From Eutypella sp. D-1 (lineage: Eukaryota > Ascomycota > Sordariomycetes > Xylariales > Diatrypaceae): DNA of 64,000 nucleotides. Positions 47,070-58,755 of the stretch are shown in pieces. Under the pieces are notes generated by a model. The model saw nothing but the letters and a program-made list of their open reading frames with translations. It did no database searches and was not told the DNA's origin. The position numbers and the translations under genes were made by a program. Numbering within the stretch: the first letter of the stretch is position 1; each line of letters opens with the position of its first letter. The stretch lies in NCBI GenBank assembly GCA_023313575.1, contig JAJTTP010000003.1:186001-250000 (forward strand). Direction: 5' to 3'.

Positions 47070-48903
47070 ATGGTCTCATCCCGTTTTCTCGCAGCTTGTA
47101 GCTCGGTGCTCCTGCAGACGCTTGTGGCCGGCTCCCCTATATCCCCAACCATTGTCCCTCGTTATTTTCAGGATAGCCCTATAACCCGTCGTGACCTGAC
47201 AGCTGATCAGGTTCAAAGAGAGCTGGGTCCCCTTGTTTCTAATGGCACACTTATATTCGGGCCCGAAAGCTCCGAATACACGAACGCGACATCAAGATGG
47301 ATCACCTTCGTGAGGCCTGATGTTAGGGTAGTGGTAGAGCCTGCTGCGGAATCAGACATCTCCTTAATTGTGAGTGCCAAGTGGAAAGTTGTTGTTTTAC
47401 CATGTTTTTTCAATCTAATGATGGGTGCAGGTCAAGTATTGCAATGACAATAGTATTGAATTCCTCACGAGAAACCGCGGTCATGGTGGAACCATGTCTT
47501 TGAATAGCTTTCAGGGTTTACAGATCAACATGAACCAGCTTCAAGGCATAGAAATTCAGGATGATGGGGAGACAGCTTTGCTCCAGGGAGGAGCATATGC
47601 TGGTCCTGTCATAGAGACTCTTTGGGATCAAGGTTATGTGACCAGTGAGTTTCCATTACGCCGTTTCTCAGCAAGTCTCATACTAGGTTGGTTCCTAACA
47701 GAGCGTTTACCAAGGTACTGGAGCCGCCACCTGCGTTGGCCTCACTGGGCTAGGACTCGGGGGTGGTCATGGGCGTCTCGAGAGTCTTTACGGTCTGGTC
47801 GCCGATGGCCTCGTGCACCTGAATGTTGTTCTAGCCGACGGCTCGGAAGTAAATGTGAACGAAACGAGCCACGAGGATCTGTGGTGGGCCATGAAAGGCG
47901 CTGGTCACAATTTTGGTATCGTGACTAGTTATCGAGCCAAGATTTATCCTCGACCTGCCAACACATGGCATTACCATCATTACGTCTGGACACAGGATAA
48001 ATTAGAAACCGTTTTCGAAGAGTTGAATAATCTCCACACCAGCGAAAACGGCACTACACCTCCATTAATGAGCTTCGAGACAGGTGCCATTACTATGGAT
48101 ACGTCCATTAGCGCCACTGAGGTCAGTCATGTGTTTGATCTTCCGATACATGTTATATAACATACCTTCTAACTTTAGGCAGGCGGTTCTAGCATGGTCC
48201 TTTATATATAACGGGCCTGCTGAGGACGCAGAAGAGATCTTGAAGCCATTCAACGCAATCGGAGCCGCTTCAGAGGACATGGGAGATGTTTTGTATCCTC
48301 AAATTGCTGAAATCGAGGGAACAGGCGAATCGAGTCCAACTTGTAGTAGTGGCCCCCTCGTGCTGTCCACACAGATGCTCCTCAGGTACAATGTCACCAC
48401 GGAACGGCAGCTTTACGATCAGTTCAACCAAAAAGCGGCCCAATATCCCCAACTCGGGTCTACTGCTCGTCTCTCACACGAGGGCTATGCAAATGCGGCA
48501 GTCAAGGCTGTTCCCTATGACTCTACAGCATATCCTCATCGCGATGAGAACCATATAGTGTAAGTTCCTTTACCCTGCAGAGCCTTGATATTACGCTTGG
48601 TTATTCTTGCTGACTGACGTTTGATATTCAAGGTATCTCCTCACCGCGGTTCCAGAAGGTTCCGATCTATTAGAGCCGGCTGAGACGTGGGCCAAAGAGG
48701 CATGGGACCTCTGGAACGCAGGGGAGCCCCAACGTGAGCCGCAGGTCTATGTTAACTACGCTATTGGCCATTCATATGAATCCGTACAGTCAGTATACGG
48801 CTACGAACCGTGGCGCTTGGAGAGGCTGGTTGACTTAAAAGCCAAATACGACCCGCACAACCGCTTCCGCTTCTTCGTGCCTATTGTAGCTGAGCCTAGG
48901 TAG
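47070..48903 (+). CDS. secreted FAD-linked oxidoreductase (BBE-like), cluster copy 1
   Basis: Five exons, 47070..47369, 47431..47644, 47715..48121, 48183..48559 and 48633..48903, encode 522 residues. All introns are short (61-73 nt); splicing gives STGAATCVGLTGLGLGGGHG and HIVYLLTAVPEGS in frame. The N-terminus is a signal peptide (MVSSRFLAACSSVLLQ then TLVAGS). The flavin domain shows FLTRNRGHGGTMSLNSF, with a candidate covalent histidine, and a cysteine in the TCVGLTGLGLGGGHG segment, so bicovalent FAD is possible. MKGAGHNFGIVTSYRAKIYP and the C-terminal LKAKYDPHNRFRF match the BBE family. These oxidases perform ring closures, dehydrogenations or lactone formation in fungal metabolite pathways. 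The ATG at 47070 is chosen; the frame upstream has no other ATG. Confidence 0.9.
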
Positions 48904-50531
48904 AAATTGGGTCTAGAGGTGTCGCCTAGAGGATAGGGCAAAGTGCTATATGGTTTCCCTTAGCATACGACTATTCAGAAGTATTAGCGAGTGGGTAGAG
49001 TTTTTAGTAATGCCTAAATGAAATGAAGACAGATGTTCACTGAATCGAACCTTTGGGGTAATAAGCCTACTCGTCGTAAGTAAGTAACGGTTAAAATGTA
49101 AAGGACGGCCAATATGAATATAATATTACTAACATAGTATAGGTTTAAATAGTCTAACAGCCATCATGCTCTATGAGCATGATGTCCTGTTGACCCAATT
49201 CAACCCCTATAGTGGGGTCACAATTACCTAAGCGGCTAGGACCAGCCAGTCCCACCTTTCAGGGGGAGGGGTAAACTAGTGATCTAGACCCACACTAAGT
49301 AGTGTCAGTACAGACCGTCCGATTCCGATAGTCACATTTGTCATAGAGGCTTAACTTGTATAAAATGAACAGAGCCAGCAGGCCTATCTAGGATAAACCG
49401 GAAATAGATCTAGGCAGGTACTGACCCAAGTTCTTCCCTACGTAACGAACCACTACCAGTAAGCCTTTCACGTAAGCATCCTCTCCCTACCCCGAATGTA
49501 ACTCTACCTACGTGAAAGTAAATAGCGTGTACTAGATTGTGTAGTTCGGGTGTGGAGCCATTAGTTGTTACTTGGACGCTGCGTCTCCCGAGTTCCCTTA
49601 TCATCGTCTCCTACGTAACCTCAGTCGGTTACCCTCTGAGCCAATAGTTACCCACTAAGTGCTTCCTACAACATAGCATATTAAATATGCCAACATGTGG
49701 CGACAGGGGTAGGAATCAATGTCATCGCATGAACCTTTGATACTTTATAGGCCCCGCCCTTCGCAGCTCCGCTTCCACCCTCACCTGCACCACGTAACAC
49801 CGCCGCGTTCAAGCCGACCGCGAACCGTGGTTCTTCCCCTCGAGACAAGATCAAGTAACTACTCTAATATTCGTAAAGTGGTATATCTCAAGAATGTTTA
49901 AAAGCCTTCCCCATCACATATTTCTGTGGGGCTACCTGCGCCGGCATCAACTGCTCGTTTAGGGCCTGCCGCATTTCACAGGCTATTATACCTAGCCGTT
50001 GGTATATGTATATATATATATATATATATTTGGCAGATATTAGATTCCAGCTGTCCTTAGAATACCAGGAGGCAGTTCTGGGGATACACTTCACTTACAC
50101 ACAACATGTTAGGCAATGCGCCTACCGACGTCACATATGCTAAGCAGCGTGATAAGACGGCGGCGGCGCCGCGTACGACGCAGGTGGACAGACGCGTCGC
50201 ACACAGGAAGTCTACCTATCAAAATCAACTACGTATAGTTATCACCATCTTCGAAGCAGAGATCTTGCCTTCTACACTTGCGGTGGCGCCACCGTATAAG
50301 GGAGATCAGATATGTGTAAAGGATCTTTCCAGGAATGCTAATATGTATTCACTCTAAGCCGGGTGCACACGCGAACGAGCGAGTGTACCACTACTTGATA
50401 TGGCTTGCCGCCTTGTGATACCAACATACGTGATTTTAGTCGCGAGGATATAGAGACTTTGAGGTCCGCGTAGCAGGCGATAGCCCTGTGCCATCTAGGC
50501 AAAAGGAAGTTTGCAAGACAATCCGTGTGGA
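48904..50531. other. intergenic region between convergent genes
   Basis: No gene is seen. It contains a perfect hairpin (49162-49184) and a TA microsatellite (about 50009-50029). Confidence 0.5.
49162..49184. repeat. perfect 10-bp inverted repeat with 3-base loop
   Basis: catcatgctc and gagcatgatg pair fully around tat, about 260 bp downstream of the FAD oxidase stop. It could form a hairpin in a 3' UTR or be a chance palindrome. Confidence 0.6.
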
Positions 50532-51614
50532 TCATAGCCATCGCTTATTCCCCAGGTGAGATATGTATGCACCACCGTTGCCCTTCTCGATGCTGGCATT
50601 CTCCCACACATTTCTGACATCTCGAATACTATCCTCGGGCTTGGCTGGACCTTTGAAGTGCGGGGCATACTCCATGAATTTCCCAATCATCCCCTGCAAC
50701 CCCGCTAGCTGCTCCGGTGTCACTATAGAAGAGCACGTGTTAGATACCTTGTAGAGCATTGATTGGATAGATTATATAGATGAGCCTCTTTAGGTGGGGG
50801 AGGGGGATCATACATTCCGCTGGGTTGATTGCGCCCACATCAACCATACCCGGACAGATGCCAAGGAAGAGCACGCCGTCTTTCTTATACTGAGCACTGA
50901 ATTTGGCAGTCACCACATTCATTGCTGCTTTAGAGGAAGCATACAGACTTCCTACCACCAGGTCGTAATCGTTGATCAATTCGAGGTCCGCCATGCCGGT
51001 GGTTATACAAATGACCTTCTTAACTGTGCCTTTGAGGATGAGCGGCATGAACAGGTTGTAAAGGTGGATGTTGCCGATTACGTTGGTCTTCATCAGCTTG
51101 ATCAAGTCCTCTTCTAGTCCTTTGGGGTTCTCGGTGCCTCTGTTCGGTATATTAATCAACCCGCTTTGAAGGTAAGACCAAGAAAGATACGTACAAGACT
51201 CCAATGGGATCGAAGGCATCGAAATGGGTCACGTAAGCCCCATTCGCAATCAAATAGTCAATTGCACCGCCCGTGATGGCGGCTGTGTCAGCAGCGGCTT
51301 TCTGGTAGAGCGGTTAGTAAACACTGCCAACTTCCAGTCCGGTCGGCTTCCTACCTTCAGTGAATCGTAGTCAGTTAGGTCACCGGTTAGGATATGGACG
51401 TTGGGGCGACTGCCCAGCTCCTCCGCCACCTTCTTTTCGGTTCCGGACTTATCGCGAACGAGACCGATGACAGTGTTGTTGGTGTCGCTGGACGTTTGGC
51501 GAAGGAACTCGAACTATTGATATGAGCTTATGAGTTGCGCTCAAGAAAATTGGAATAGTTTGATGAACTTACCCCTAGTCCTTTCGAGACTCCAGTGATA
51601 ACGTAGGTTGCCAT
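50532..51614 (-). CDS. short-chain dehydrogenase/reductase (SDR), cluster member
   Basis: Five exons, complement(50532..50722, 50814..51139, 51195..51301, 51355..51513, 51573..51614), encode 274 residues; every junction restores frame. The N-terminus MATYVITGVSKGLGFEFLRQ carries the TGxxxGxG nucleotide motif, with GDLTDYDS for the adenine side and an IANGA segment in place of the usual NNAG. The catalytic YxxxK is present as YASSKAAMN, preceded by ICITTGMADL where the serine would lie. Length (about 270) is normal for classical SDRs of the sniffer/C-factor type. It would use NAD(P)H to reduce or oxidise a carbonyl/alcohol; similar SDRs work with cupins and highly reducing PKSs in salicylaldehyde pathways. 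The expected catalytic serine is not obvious by eye. The substrate is unknown. Confidence 0.88.
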
Positions 51615-53243
51615 CTTAGGTGAATTCTGGGCTTTTATCTATTACAATGGAGAGGAGGAATCTACTTGTTAAATCGCGAGTAACTTATGATCATATATCA
51701 GTAATCTCCATGGACCATTCGACATATATAAGAAAATGATATGTCTTTCGTTGTGTGCCCTCCCGCGGTTCAGGAACAAAGGGAGACACCGGGAACTATT
51801 TTACAATTAGTAATCTACATAGCTTGGTAATCACGGTCGTTACACTGGAGCAGGAAGAGAACACGAGAACTAAGGTTCGTATCAAAAGTCTGCGTATCTT
51901 GATAATCAGGAGTGTCATCTCCAGGTTCGCATTACATGTAACATCCCAAAGTTGCCGGCTTTGGGATATATACATGATCAGCTTTACTGACATGTGTGCT
52001 TAAACTTGCCAATTCCTATCGCTAGTGGCCGACTTGCATGAGGCGCAAGCAAGGGTGGTGGCCAGGGTTGCTTGTGAACTTGCCGGATTATACGCCTCGG
52101 ATCTGACATGCATACTTAAATATGCAGGTGGGACGCCGGGAAATGCCGTAGGATCGGAACCCGCATTCCATGATGCACATCATCTGACCATTTAGACCCT
52201 ACTTTATACGTAGTGATTAATGATATGGTAATTCAATCTCGACAACCCTAGATGTGTGGGTGTAGATCTCTTGGGGATGTAGACGTAGAATGTAGTTACT
52301 TACCTACACGTACTCCGCATGAATATATCATTAAGGGCTTGGGTGGGCATCATGGTAATGCTGCTGTAAGATAGGCAAATTTGGGAGGCCTTTGTAAACA
52401 AGCGTCTTGATGCCTTGTCTGTTGGGCAAGGATAGCCCCCAAGATCTCACGAGACCCTGAATGCCTGATATTCGATCGTCGATTGCAAGGCCCACACTGG
52501 ATCGCGGAGTTTTCGGGGTTAGTTAACTGCAGGGCAACACCCCGGTCCCTACATACAGGATCGGTCGGGTTTCCCTCCCCCTGACGCCAGGGATTTAGCG
52601 ATCGTTGTATTCACTCTCGATTGTCTTTTCCCCATCTAGAGTAGTTAGTTGGAGGGAGGTGCAGCGCAAATGTGGACTTACCATACTATAGTATTTTTCG
52701 GCGATTGAGCTATTCGCACAATCATACAAGCCATGTATGAAGCACTACGCGCAAGGTCGAGAATCGCTTCAATCCAGGTACCATTTCCATGCTCTTTTTT
52801 TTTTCTGGCGTTGTCAATTCTATTTTCTTCGGTGCAGAGTAGGTGTCCTGAAGGATGAGGCCTACTTTTACATAGTGTTACCACCACCAATGTAATTATT
52901 GTTCAGTGACCAGTTACTTTAACTCTCACATGGGTCAAGCATCCCTTATGCACTTGCCCCGCACATGGCTATCTTCTAAAACTAGCCAGACTACCTAAGT
53001 AGCCAGAGCACACCGGGGCAGCCACAACGATTTGGCGCTGGACATGGCGCTGATACATACAGCAAACAACAGCCAGGTGGGGAATGTGGAATTTGGAAGG
53101 CGTCTATCTAATGCGATGGCACCACCTGTCATAGGCGGGCACACCAAACAACTAACAATGCGCCATGGCGGCAGGCCGCAGGCGAACCAGTTGCACTTTC
53201 TAGCTTGTAGTATCCCCTTCTATTTTCTGGATTACCAAATCTC
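51615..53243. other. intergenic region
   Basis: A 1.6-kb gap between the SDR start and the 3' end of the Zn2Cys6 gene. Only short open frames are present, and I see nothing identifiable. Confidence 0.5.
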
Positions 53244-55536
53244 CTAGTCTGTCTTATATGGCTCACTACGCTTGAAGTTTAGCAGTCGTAGGCAATTCCG
53301 CGCCAGCCCATTAACGTCCGCCAGCCCCTCTAGAGCTGCAGAGATCCCGGGTACGATATGACTGTAGGGGTCGTTCAGGCCAGATTGTTTCAGGCAGAAC
53401 CGAGCACTTAATAGAAGCGGGATTGGGGTAAAAGGGTGAGTCTGAAAATGGTTTATCTGCCCGAGGGCGATGGTCAACATGCCCAGCTTGTGAGCAGCAT
53501 CCAATGACTGCTCCTTGTGTTCCATGTGCAGCGCTTCAGCGAGTTGTGCCATCTGCGCGTCAGCACGGAAAGACCTTGGCTCGACGGCCTCACAAAGCAT
53601 GAGGACGGCGGCATAGGCTGTGGCAGCCACAAACGTAAGCGTGGGATCTGGCTGCTCCGTCATTGAAGCAACCTGTGATGACAAGAACTGTATATACCGT
53701 GTCAGCAGTACTTTAAGGGCTTGGTGGCGCCTGAAGAGGTCGTTTAAGGAAATGCCCTGCTCTGGTTCCGTCCGGTATGAATGAAGTTGCTGCTGTCGAT
53801 GAACAACATGGGAGGTCTGTTTATGCTCCAGTGTCCGCCCGCAGATGGTGGCTACCACGATACACTGGATAAAGGGTGATGACATGTTGTCATTCAGCCT
53901 TTCACTCTCAATTCCATTGAGGACTTCTGAAAGAAAGCACATGCTTGTTGACCGACCGGTCATGAAGTTGGAATTTGGAGCCGGCAGCCGAGTTAAAATC
54001 TTGAAAAAGTATGGTTGACATGGTCAGTAGACATTCCCCCGAGCGCGGAATATTATCGAAGTTTTCTTACGTGGCGCTCATTGAAAGTGAGGGGTAAGCC
54101 ATCAATCGCGCTTGTGAAACGATCGATAGTGTATGCAACCCAGAATGTTCGCCGCATTGACTCTATATCAATCCAGTCATACTCTCCAGTTGCTTGTCCG
54201 CCCATAGCAGCATGACTAGGCCCATCCATCTCATTCAGTCTCATCAGCTGTACCAAGCGGAATGCTCTTCCAGCAGATACCATACCACGCTGGTAGTTGC
54301 ACATGTTGCTGGTTAATTCATATATTGACAGCAAAATCCATGCCTGAACCTGCTCCAGGCATTGGTGGTCCTGGCTATGCACGTCGAGGGATTCCAGAAG
54401 CTGCCGGGCTTCTGCGTAGAGATCCAGCCGGATCAGTTGAAATTGACTCGAAACAGATGAGGCCAGGGTCCACATAGCATACTGCAGGCACGTTCTCTCT
54501 TTGGTCTTTCCCGGCTGCCTAGACCAAGAAAGATAACGAAACTTCTGCAACATGGGCGCAAACGTATGGACTCTATCAAAATAAAGCTGATCGCTATTCG
54601 TGGCTGAGAGTTAATGCATATTCAGGCAGTGTCCACTCGAAATACTGGGTAAGTTGTCTTCGGGATGATGGTTTCTCTCAAGGCTACTCACAGGTCAGTG
54701 CATATCATTGACGTAAGGTGCACTTCTAACCCAAGCCCGGCTGGAGTAGAGGTCAAGCCTGACGCCGCTTGATCAAACGCCGGAAACACCATGCCCTGAC
54801 CCAACTGTTCGATGCCTTCTAATGGGGGGAAGGGAACCGACCAGGTTTGGATATTCCCCGAATTGGGCCCTAGGTCAGTCGAGACTGGAACGGAAACACG
54901 TTCCACTTCATTTGCGCATTCACTACTCCCGTCTTCATTGCCGGATGATGATGCCTGGTGTGAAGGTGATGCGGCGTTGTTGGTCAAGGCCCCGTCTTCC
55001 CCACGCTGTTCATTGAGGCGGGTCTGTAAATCCTCTTTCCCAAGTGATAAATCATCAGTACAAGATTGATCCGGCCTTCTTATAGGTTATATCCACCTTA
55101 CTCAATGGGCAGTAGATATCTTCACTTACCTATTTGCCTTTGAAGGTCTCTGAGATATCCCTTTTTGGGGCCTCGCGGGGGACATGTGCTCCTCACAACA
55201 CATTTGACCCCTGATTTAGCGCATGATGAGCATTGTGGAGATACTCTATCACAGCGTATCCGCTTCTTTCGGCATTCTTCACACGGTATTAGCTAATCCA
55301 TGCTTGCTGATGGGTTCTGTCGCACCGTACCTTCACACTGCTTTATGATACCCCAAGTAACTGATCAGTTTTTCCCTCCCACGCATTTTCTTCTAGTACA
55401 TCAGGAAAGCGACGGGGGCAATACTGACGGCGGAACCCGGCTGCTGTCGCGACCGTTGACCCGGTTTCAGCCTGTTATTCTTGGTGGCGGTCGTAGCCTG
55501 ACCAGCGGGACAGTCATTATCAAAGGCAGAGAACAT
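53244..55536 (-). CDS. Zn2Cys6 transcription factor, putative cluster regulator
   Basis: Proposed exons: complement(53244..53999, 54071..54593, 54692..55078, 55126..55276, 55331..55337, 55429..55536), 643 residues. The zinc cluster reads CEECRKKRIRCDRVSPQCSS then CAKSGVKC, followed by the linker GPKKGYLRDLQRQI. The fungal-specific middle domain begins DQLYFDRVHTFAPMLQKFRY, with MRRTFWVAYTIDRFTSAIDG further on. Exons 3-6 are well supported, except that the donor at 55125 is GTGAAG; the better-looking GTAAGT four bases upstream breaks the frame. The 5' end is less certain: a 7-nt exon (TGTGAAG) would complete the first cysteine, with a branch site CTAAT in the following 54-nt intron; a simpler alternative skips it via an acceptor at 55291. 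It probably activates the surrounding genes. Confidence 0.82.
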
Positions 55537-56660
55537 CAGGTGATCGCGCGATTACTCCGTCAAGTTAAATGGAAATCGACCCCCAGGAGTTCGAGACATA
55601 TCAGATATGGTATAAGACTAAAGTGTCAGTCATTACATCCTCAGTCCGGTCGCAGTAATGCCCTTATTCCCTTCGCTCTAGTTATCAGAAATATTTCATA
55701 TCCAATTCTTGCCCCGCGAGTTTATTGACACAACATTGGCTTACATGCATCAACTCTGACGTAAAAAGGGCAGCCTGCGATCAACATTATCGAGTAGTAA
55801 TCATAAAGAAGCCAAAACGGACGTGTGGCACATTGACGAACAGTTCATTGGGCTTGCTCGTTAGGAGACTGTAGGTATGCATCTCCAATGGAACCTTTTT
55901 GCTGCAAACGATATCTGCGTCCACTTCACATCATGCTTACATGCATACTCGCGCCTATTATGCGAGAAGTAAGATTCACTTCACACTCCATCTCGGCATC
56001 TCAATAAGCAGATACTACTTGGGCTATCCCTTGCACATAATGGCGTATCTTAACTAGCAGGCTTATCCAAGGCAACGGGCACTAACTCGTAGCCTTACAG
56101 CCTTACTTGCCGTTCGAAACTCGGCCTACCCCCAGGCTTCCCAAGAATCTATTCCTTAAACCCGAAAGTTTGGCCGCGCACTCTTGGAAATAAGCCGCAT
56201 TGCAATGTAACCATTACGCTTGGCTGTAGGCGGCAGGGATCCTGGAGATAATTGTCCCGATAGTATAATCAAGCCGGTCCACCAATCGGCTCGGCAGCAC
56301 TTTGAGTCCTTCAAAAGTAACTGGCACTCTCTGAAGTCTAGGCCTTGTAATTCGACCCTTCCCCTCACGTCAGATCGGCAAGAGAGAGTCTGCGTCAAGA
56401 CTCCGACGGTCGGCTCCCTGCTTGTCTCATAGACAACTTGACTTGTCGCGTTGGTGCAGTGGCGTGTTCCAATCATCAGTTGATTTACTCGGTTCCCGGA
56501 TACTGCCGTAGACCACCAGATCCGGTATATACGCGAAGTACGTAATATCCAGTAGCTTTGCCATAAGTAGTTCTAGGACCTTCAAGCCCGTCAGATCTAA
56601 GGAAGTGCCAGCCACGATCCTTCTCACTTATCGTATATTCTTTAGCCACTCTAGGTGAAG
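55537..56660. other. divergent intergenic region
   Basis: Sequence between the Zn2Cys6 regulator (minus) and the cupin gene (plus). Open frames on the minus strand (56156-56757) partly overlap the cupin start in antisense and show no known motif. No other gene is seen. Confidence 0.45.
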
Positions 56661-57529
56661 ATGGTGTGGTCCTGGCAACTTTGGCTTTCGCCGCGGCCAC
56701 TACACCGCACCAACATTGCCTCCCAGTCCACCTTTGATACGGCAGGGAATGCGGCACGATACGAATTTCTTCCTGAAGATTTCGGCCGCTGGGGCGTTAG
56801 GGAGACGCATTATATCGACAATCCTGTTGTCAAGGCTGGACGTTCTGGCCCCCCTCTGTAAGCACAGTCATACTGTCCCTTATCTAGCGTGATGCTGAAA
56901 CTAAGAGGTTGTAGCCATATACACCTTGAGCAAGACGAGTACTTCCAGGTCGAGCAGGGTGTGTTGGGAGCAGTAACAGATGGGAAGGAGCACGCATTGA
57001 CGAAGGATGATGGTGTACTAGTCATCAAGGCGGGAACCAGGTACGAATGCAAGCATTTTAACTAAGTTAGAAAAGACTTCACTAAGGTCATCATCCTGAA
57101 AGGCATCGTTTCTGGTGTCATCAATCAGCGAAAGAGTCACTTGTCTTTCGCGGATGGGTAGACCCTCAGAAAACGGACAATAGTCTGGACAAGAATGCCC
57201 TTCGCAATCTACAGGGCTATCTTGCGGACTGTCACAGGGCTGGGCTGAAGCCGTCCGCTCTACAACTCATATTGTTTGCGTACCATTCCTCGACGGTACT
57301 GACCCCGCCCTTCTGGGTTCCACTGTGGATTCTCACTTTGATACACTATATCTTAGCCTCCTGGATTGCACAAGGCTTGCTTGGGTATGTAATACCTGAT
57401 TAGGATTGTATACTAACAGAATCATCGTTATGCTGACTCTTTCCACCTTTAAGGTACAAGGCGGCATATCCTGAGTATACGTCAAAACCATCGAGCGATA
57501 GCTACGCCACCGAAAAGGGGATATGGTGA
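56661..57529 (+). CDS. cupin-domain protein with C-terminal membrane segment
   Basis: Four exons, 56661..56857, 56915..57040, 57103..57384 and 57454..57529, encode 226 residues; all three introns interrupt at phase 2 and restore frame. The cupin core reads GRSGPPLHIHLEQDEYFQVE, then DGKEHALTKDDGVLVIKAGT and RHRFWCHQSAKES, with His and Glu positioned to bind a metal. From about residue 160 a hydrophobic region follows (PPFWVPLWILTLIHYILASW), probably a membrane anchor, and a short tail (YKAAYPEYTSKPS). Fungal cupins of this architecture occur in clusters for salicylaldehyde polyketides (sordarial, flavoglaucin, trichoxide), where the cupin helps shape the aromatic product. That role is inferred here. 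The ATG MVWSWQLWLSP is chosen; a GTG two codons upstream is disregarded. Confidence 0.82.
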
Positions 57530-58755
57530 AGGTCATCAAGGTATCCTCAACATGCTCAAATTGCTACATGCCCTGCTTATTTGTACTTCACTATATGATA
57601 CTGCCTAGTCATTACATAGCTTTGAATTTGTACATTTATAGCATCTACGTGACTTATTACTGCATCTACGGTGGACAAAATAGTTTTATAGGACCAGCCA
57701 TCTTAGAGATAGAAGCAGTAAATTATTGGCATAGATTCACTTTTACTAGTATACTCTACATCAAATTCAGGTCGAGGACGTCTAGCACACGTGGACGCAA
57801 GGCTGGTACCTTTCCCCTTTTAAATCTTCCAAGGATGCTTGACGTTGCCTAACTACTTATTATATGCTCATTTGTCGTACTTTCATATATCAGATGCTGT
57901 TGGCTACACGGTTATAGCGTAATCAGCTGCGCCGGAAGGGTGTATAACTAGCTAAATACGGCGCACCACACCCCCGGGATAAAGGACCACGGTTCTGGTA
58001 AGCTCAACTTTCGACTCAGCTGTGGGGGGCCGTGCAATCAATGACATTGCATTTTTAAATAGGGCTGAACACGTGCCCACAGGGCTACCCAGTAGGATGA
58101 CCCTCGGGTCCGACCGAAAGATCCCTGGCCTCTAGCTATGCCATGTCAAGCAGCTGAAGTAGACCAGCTGAGGTCTCAGCTCATCTATCACGGCTGAAGC
58201 TGTGCACCTAATGCTAGGAGATTCCTCTATTAATAGGCTATGAGTGTCGTATATTATGCAGCCTTGTCAGAATCCCGGTCCGACTTCTTTCACACGTGGC
58301 TGAATAGCCAACTAAACTACGAACCGCCGCCTTGGAGGAAGGGGCGTATCGCTTTCACTAACTCTCCTCGCCAAGAGGGTGGTGCTTCAGAAACAGCCTC
58401 CTGTCCGTCATTTTTCTCTCTGTCATGAACGACAGAATATGGTGAGAATCCTGAGGAATGATGGAGGCGTGGGCTTATGACAGCAAGCCGCAGCGGAGGC
58501 CTGGGCCACGTGAAAAGAGAAAAGTAAACACTTTGGGGGCACGGAGGCAAACCTAGGTGAGTCCAGTGAAGAGGTTGAGCTGGATAAATAGGCAGCGTTG
58601 TAGGCACCATGTCGTGGTCTTCGTCTTAGATTCTGTAGAAGAGTACAAGAAAGTATTGTTTTTTGAACTCCACAGCCTAAAGAGACACACCACTCATCTC
58701 TCCCTCGCTTGATCCTGGTTCCGATAGAGAAAATCACAAAGGACTCTGCTTCAAA
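57530..58755. other. intergenic region
   Basis: No gene is seen between the cupin gene and the second secreted FAD oxidase. The last 300 bp, with short TATA-like stretches, is presumably promoter. Confidence 0.5.

Noticed and set aside
50009..50029. TA microsatellite
   Set aside because: Ordinary simple repeat in a 3' flanking region, with no sign of an origin or element.
55300..55728. 142-codon open frame on the plus strand
   Set aside because: It overlaps the 5' exons of the Zn2Cys6 gene in antisense and has no recognisable motif.
56485..56757. 90-codon minus-strand open frame next to the cupin gene
   Set aside because: It overlaps the well-supported first cupin exon in antisense, with no domain or splice continuation seen.
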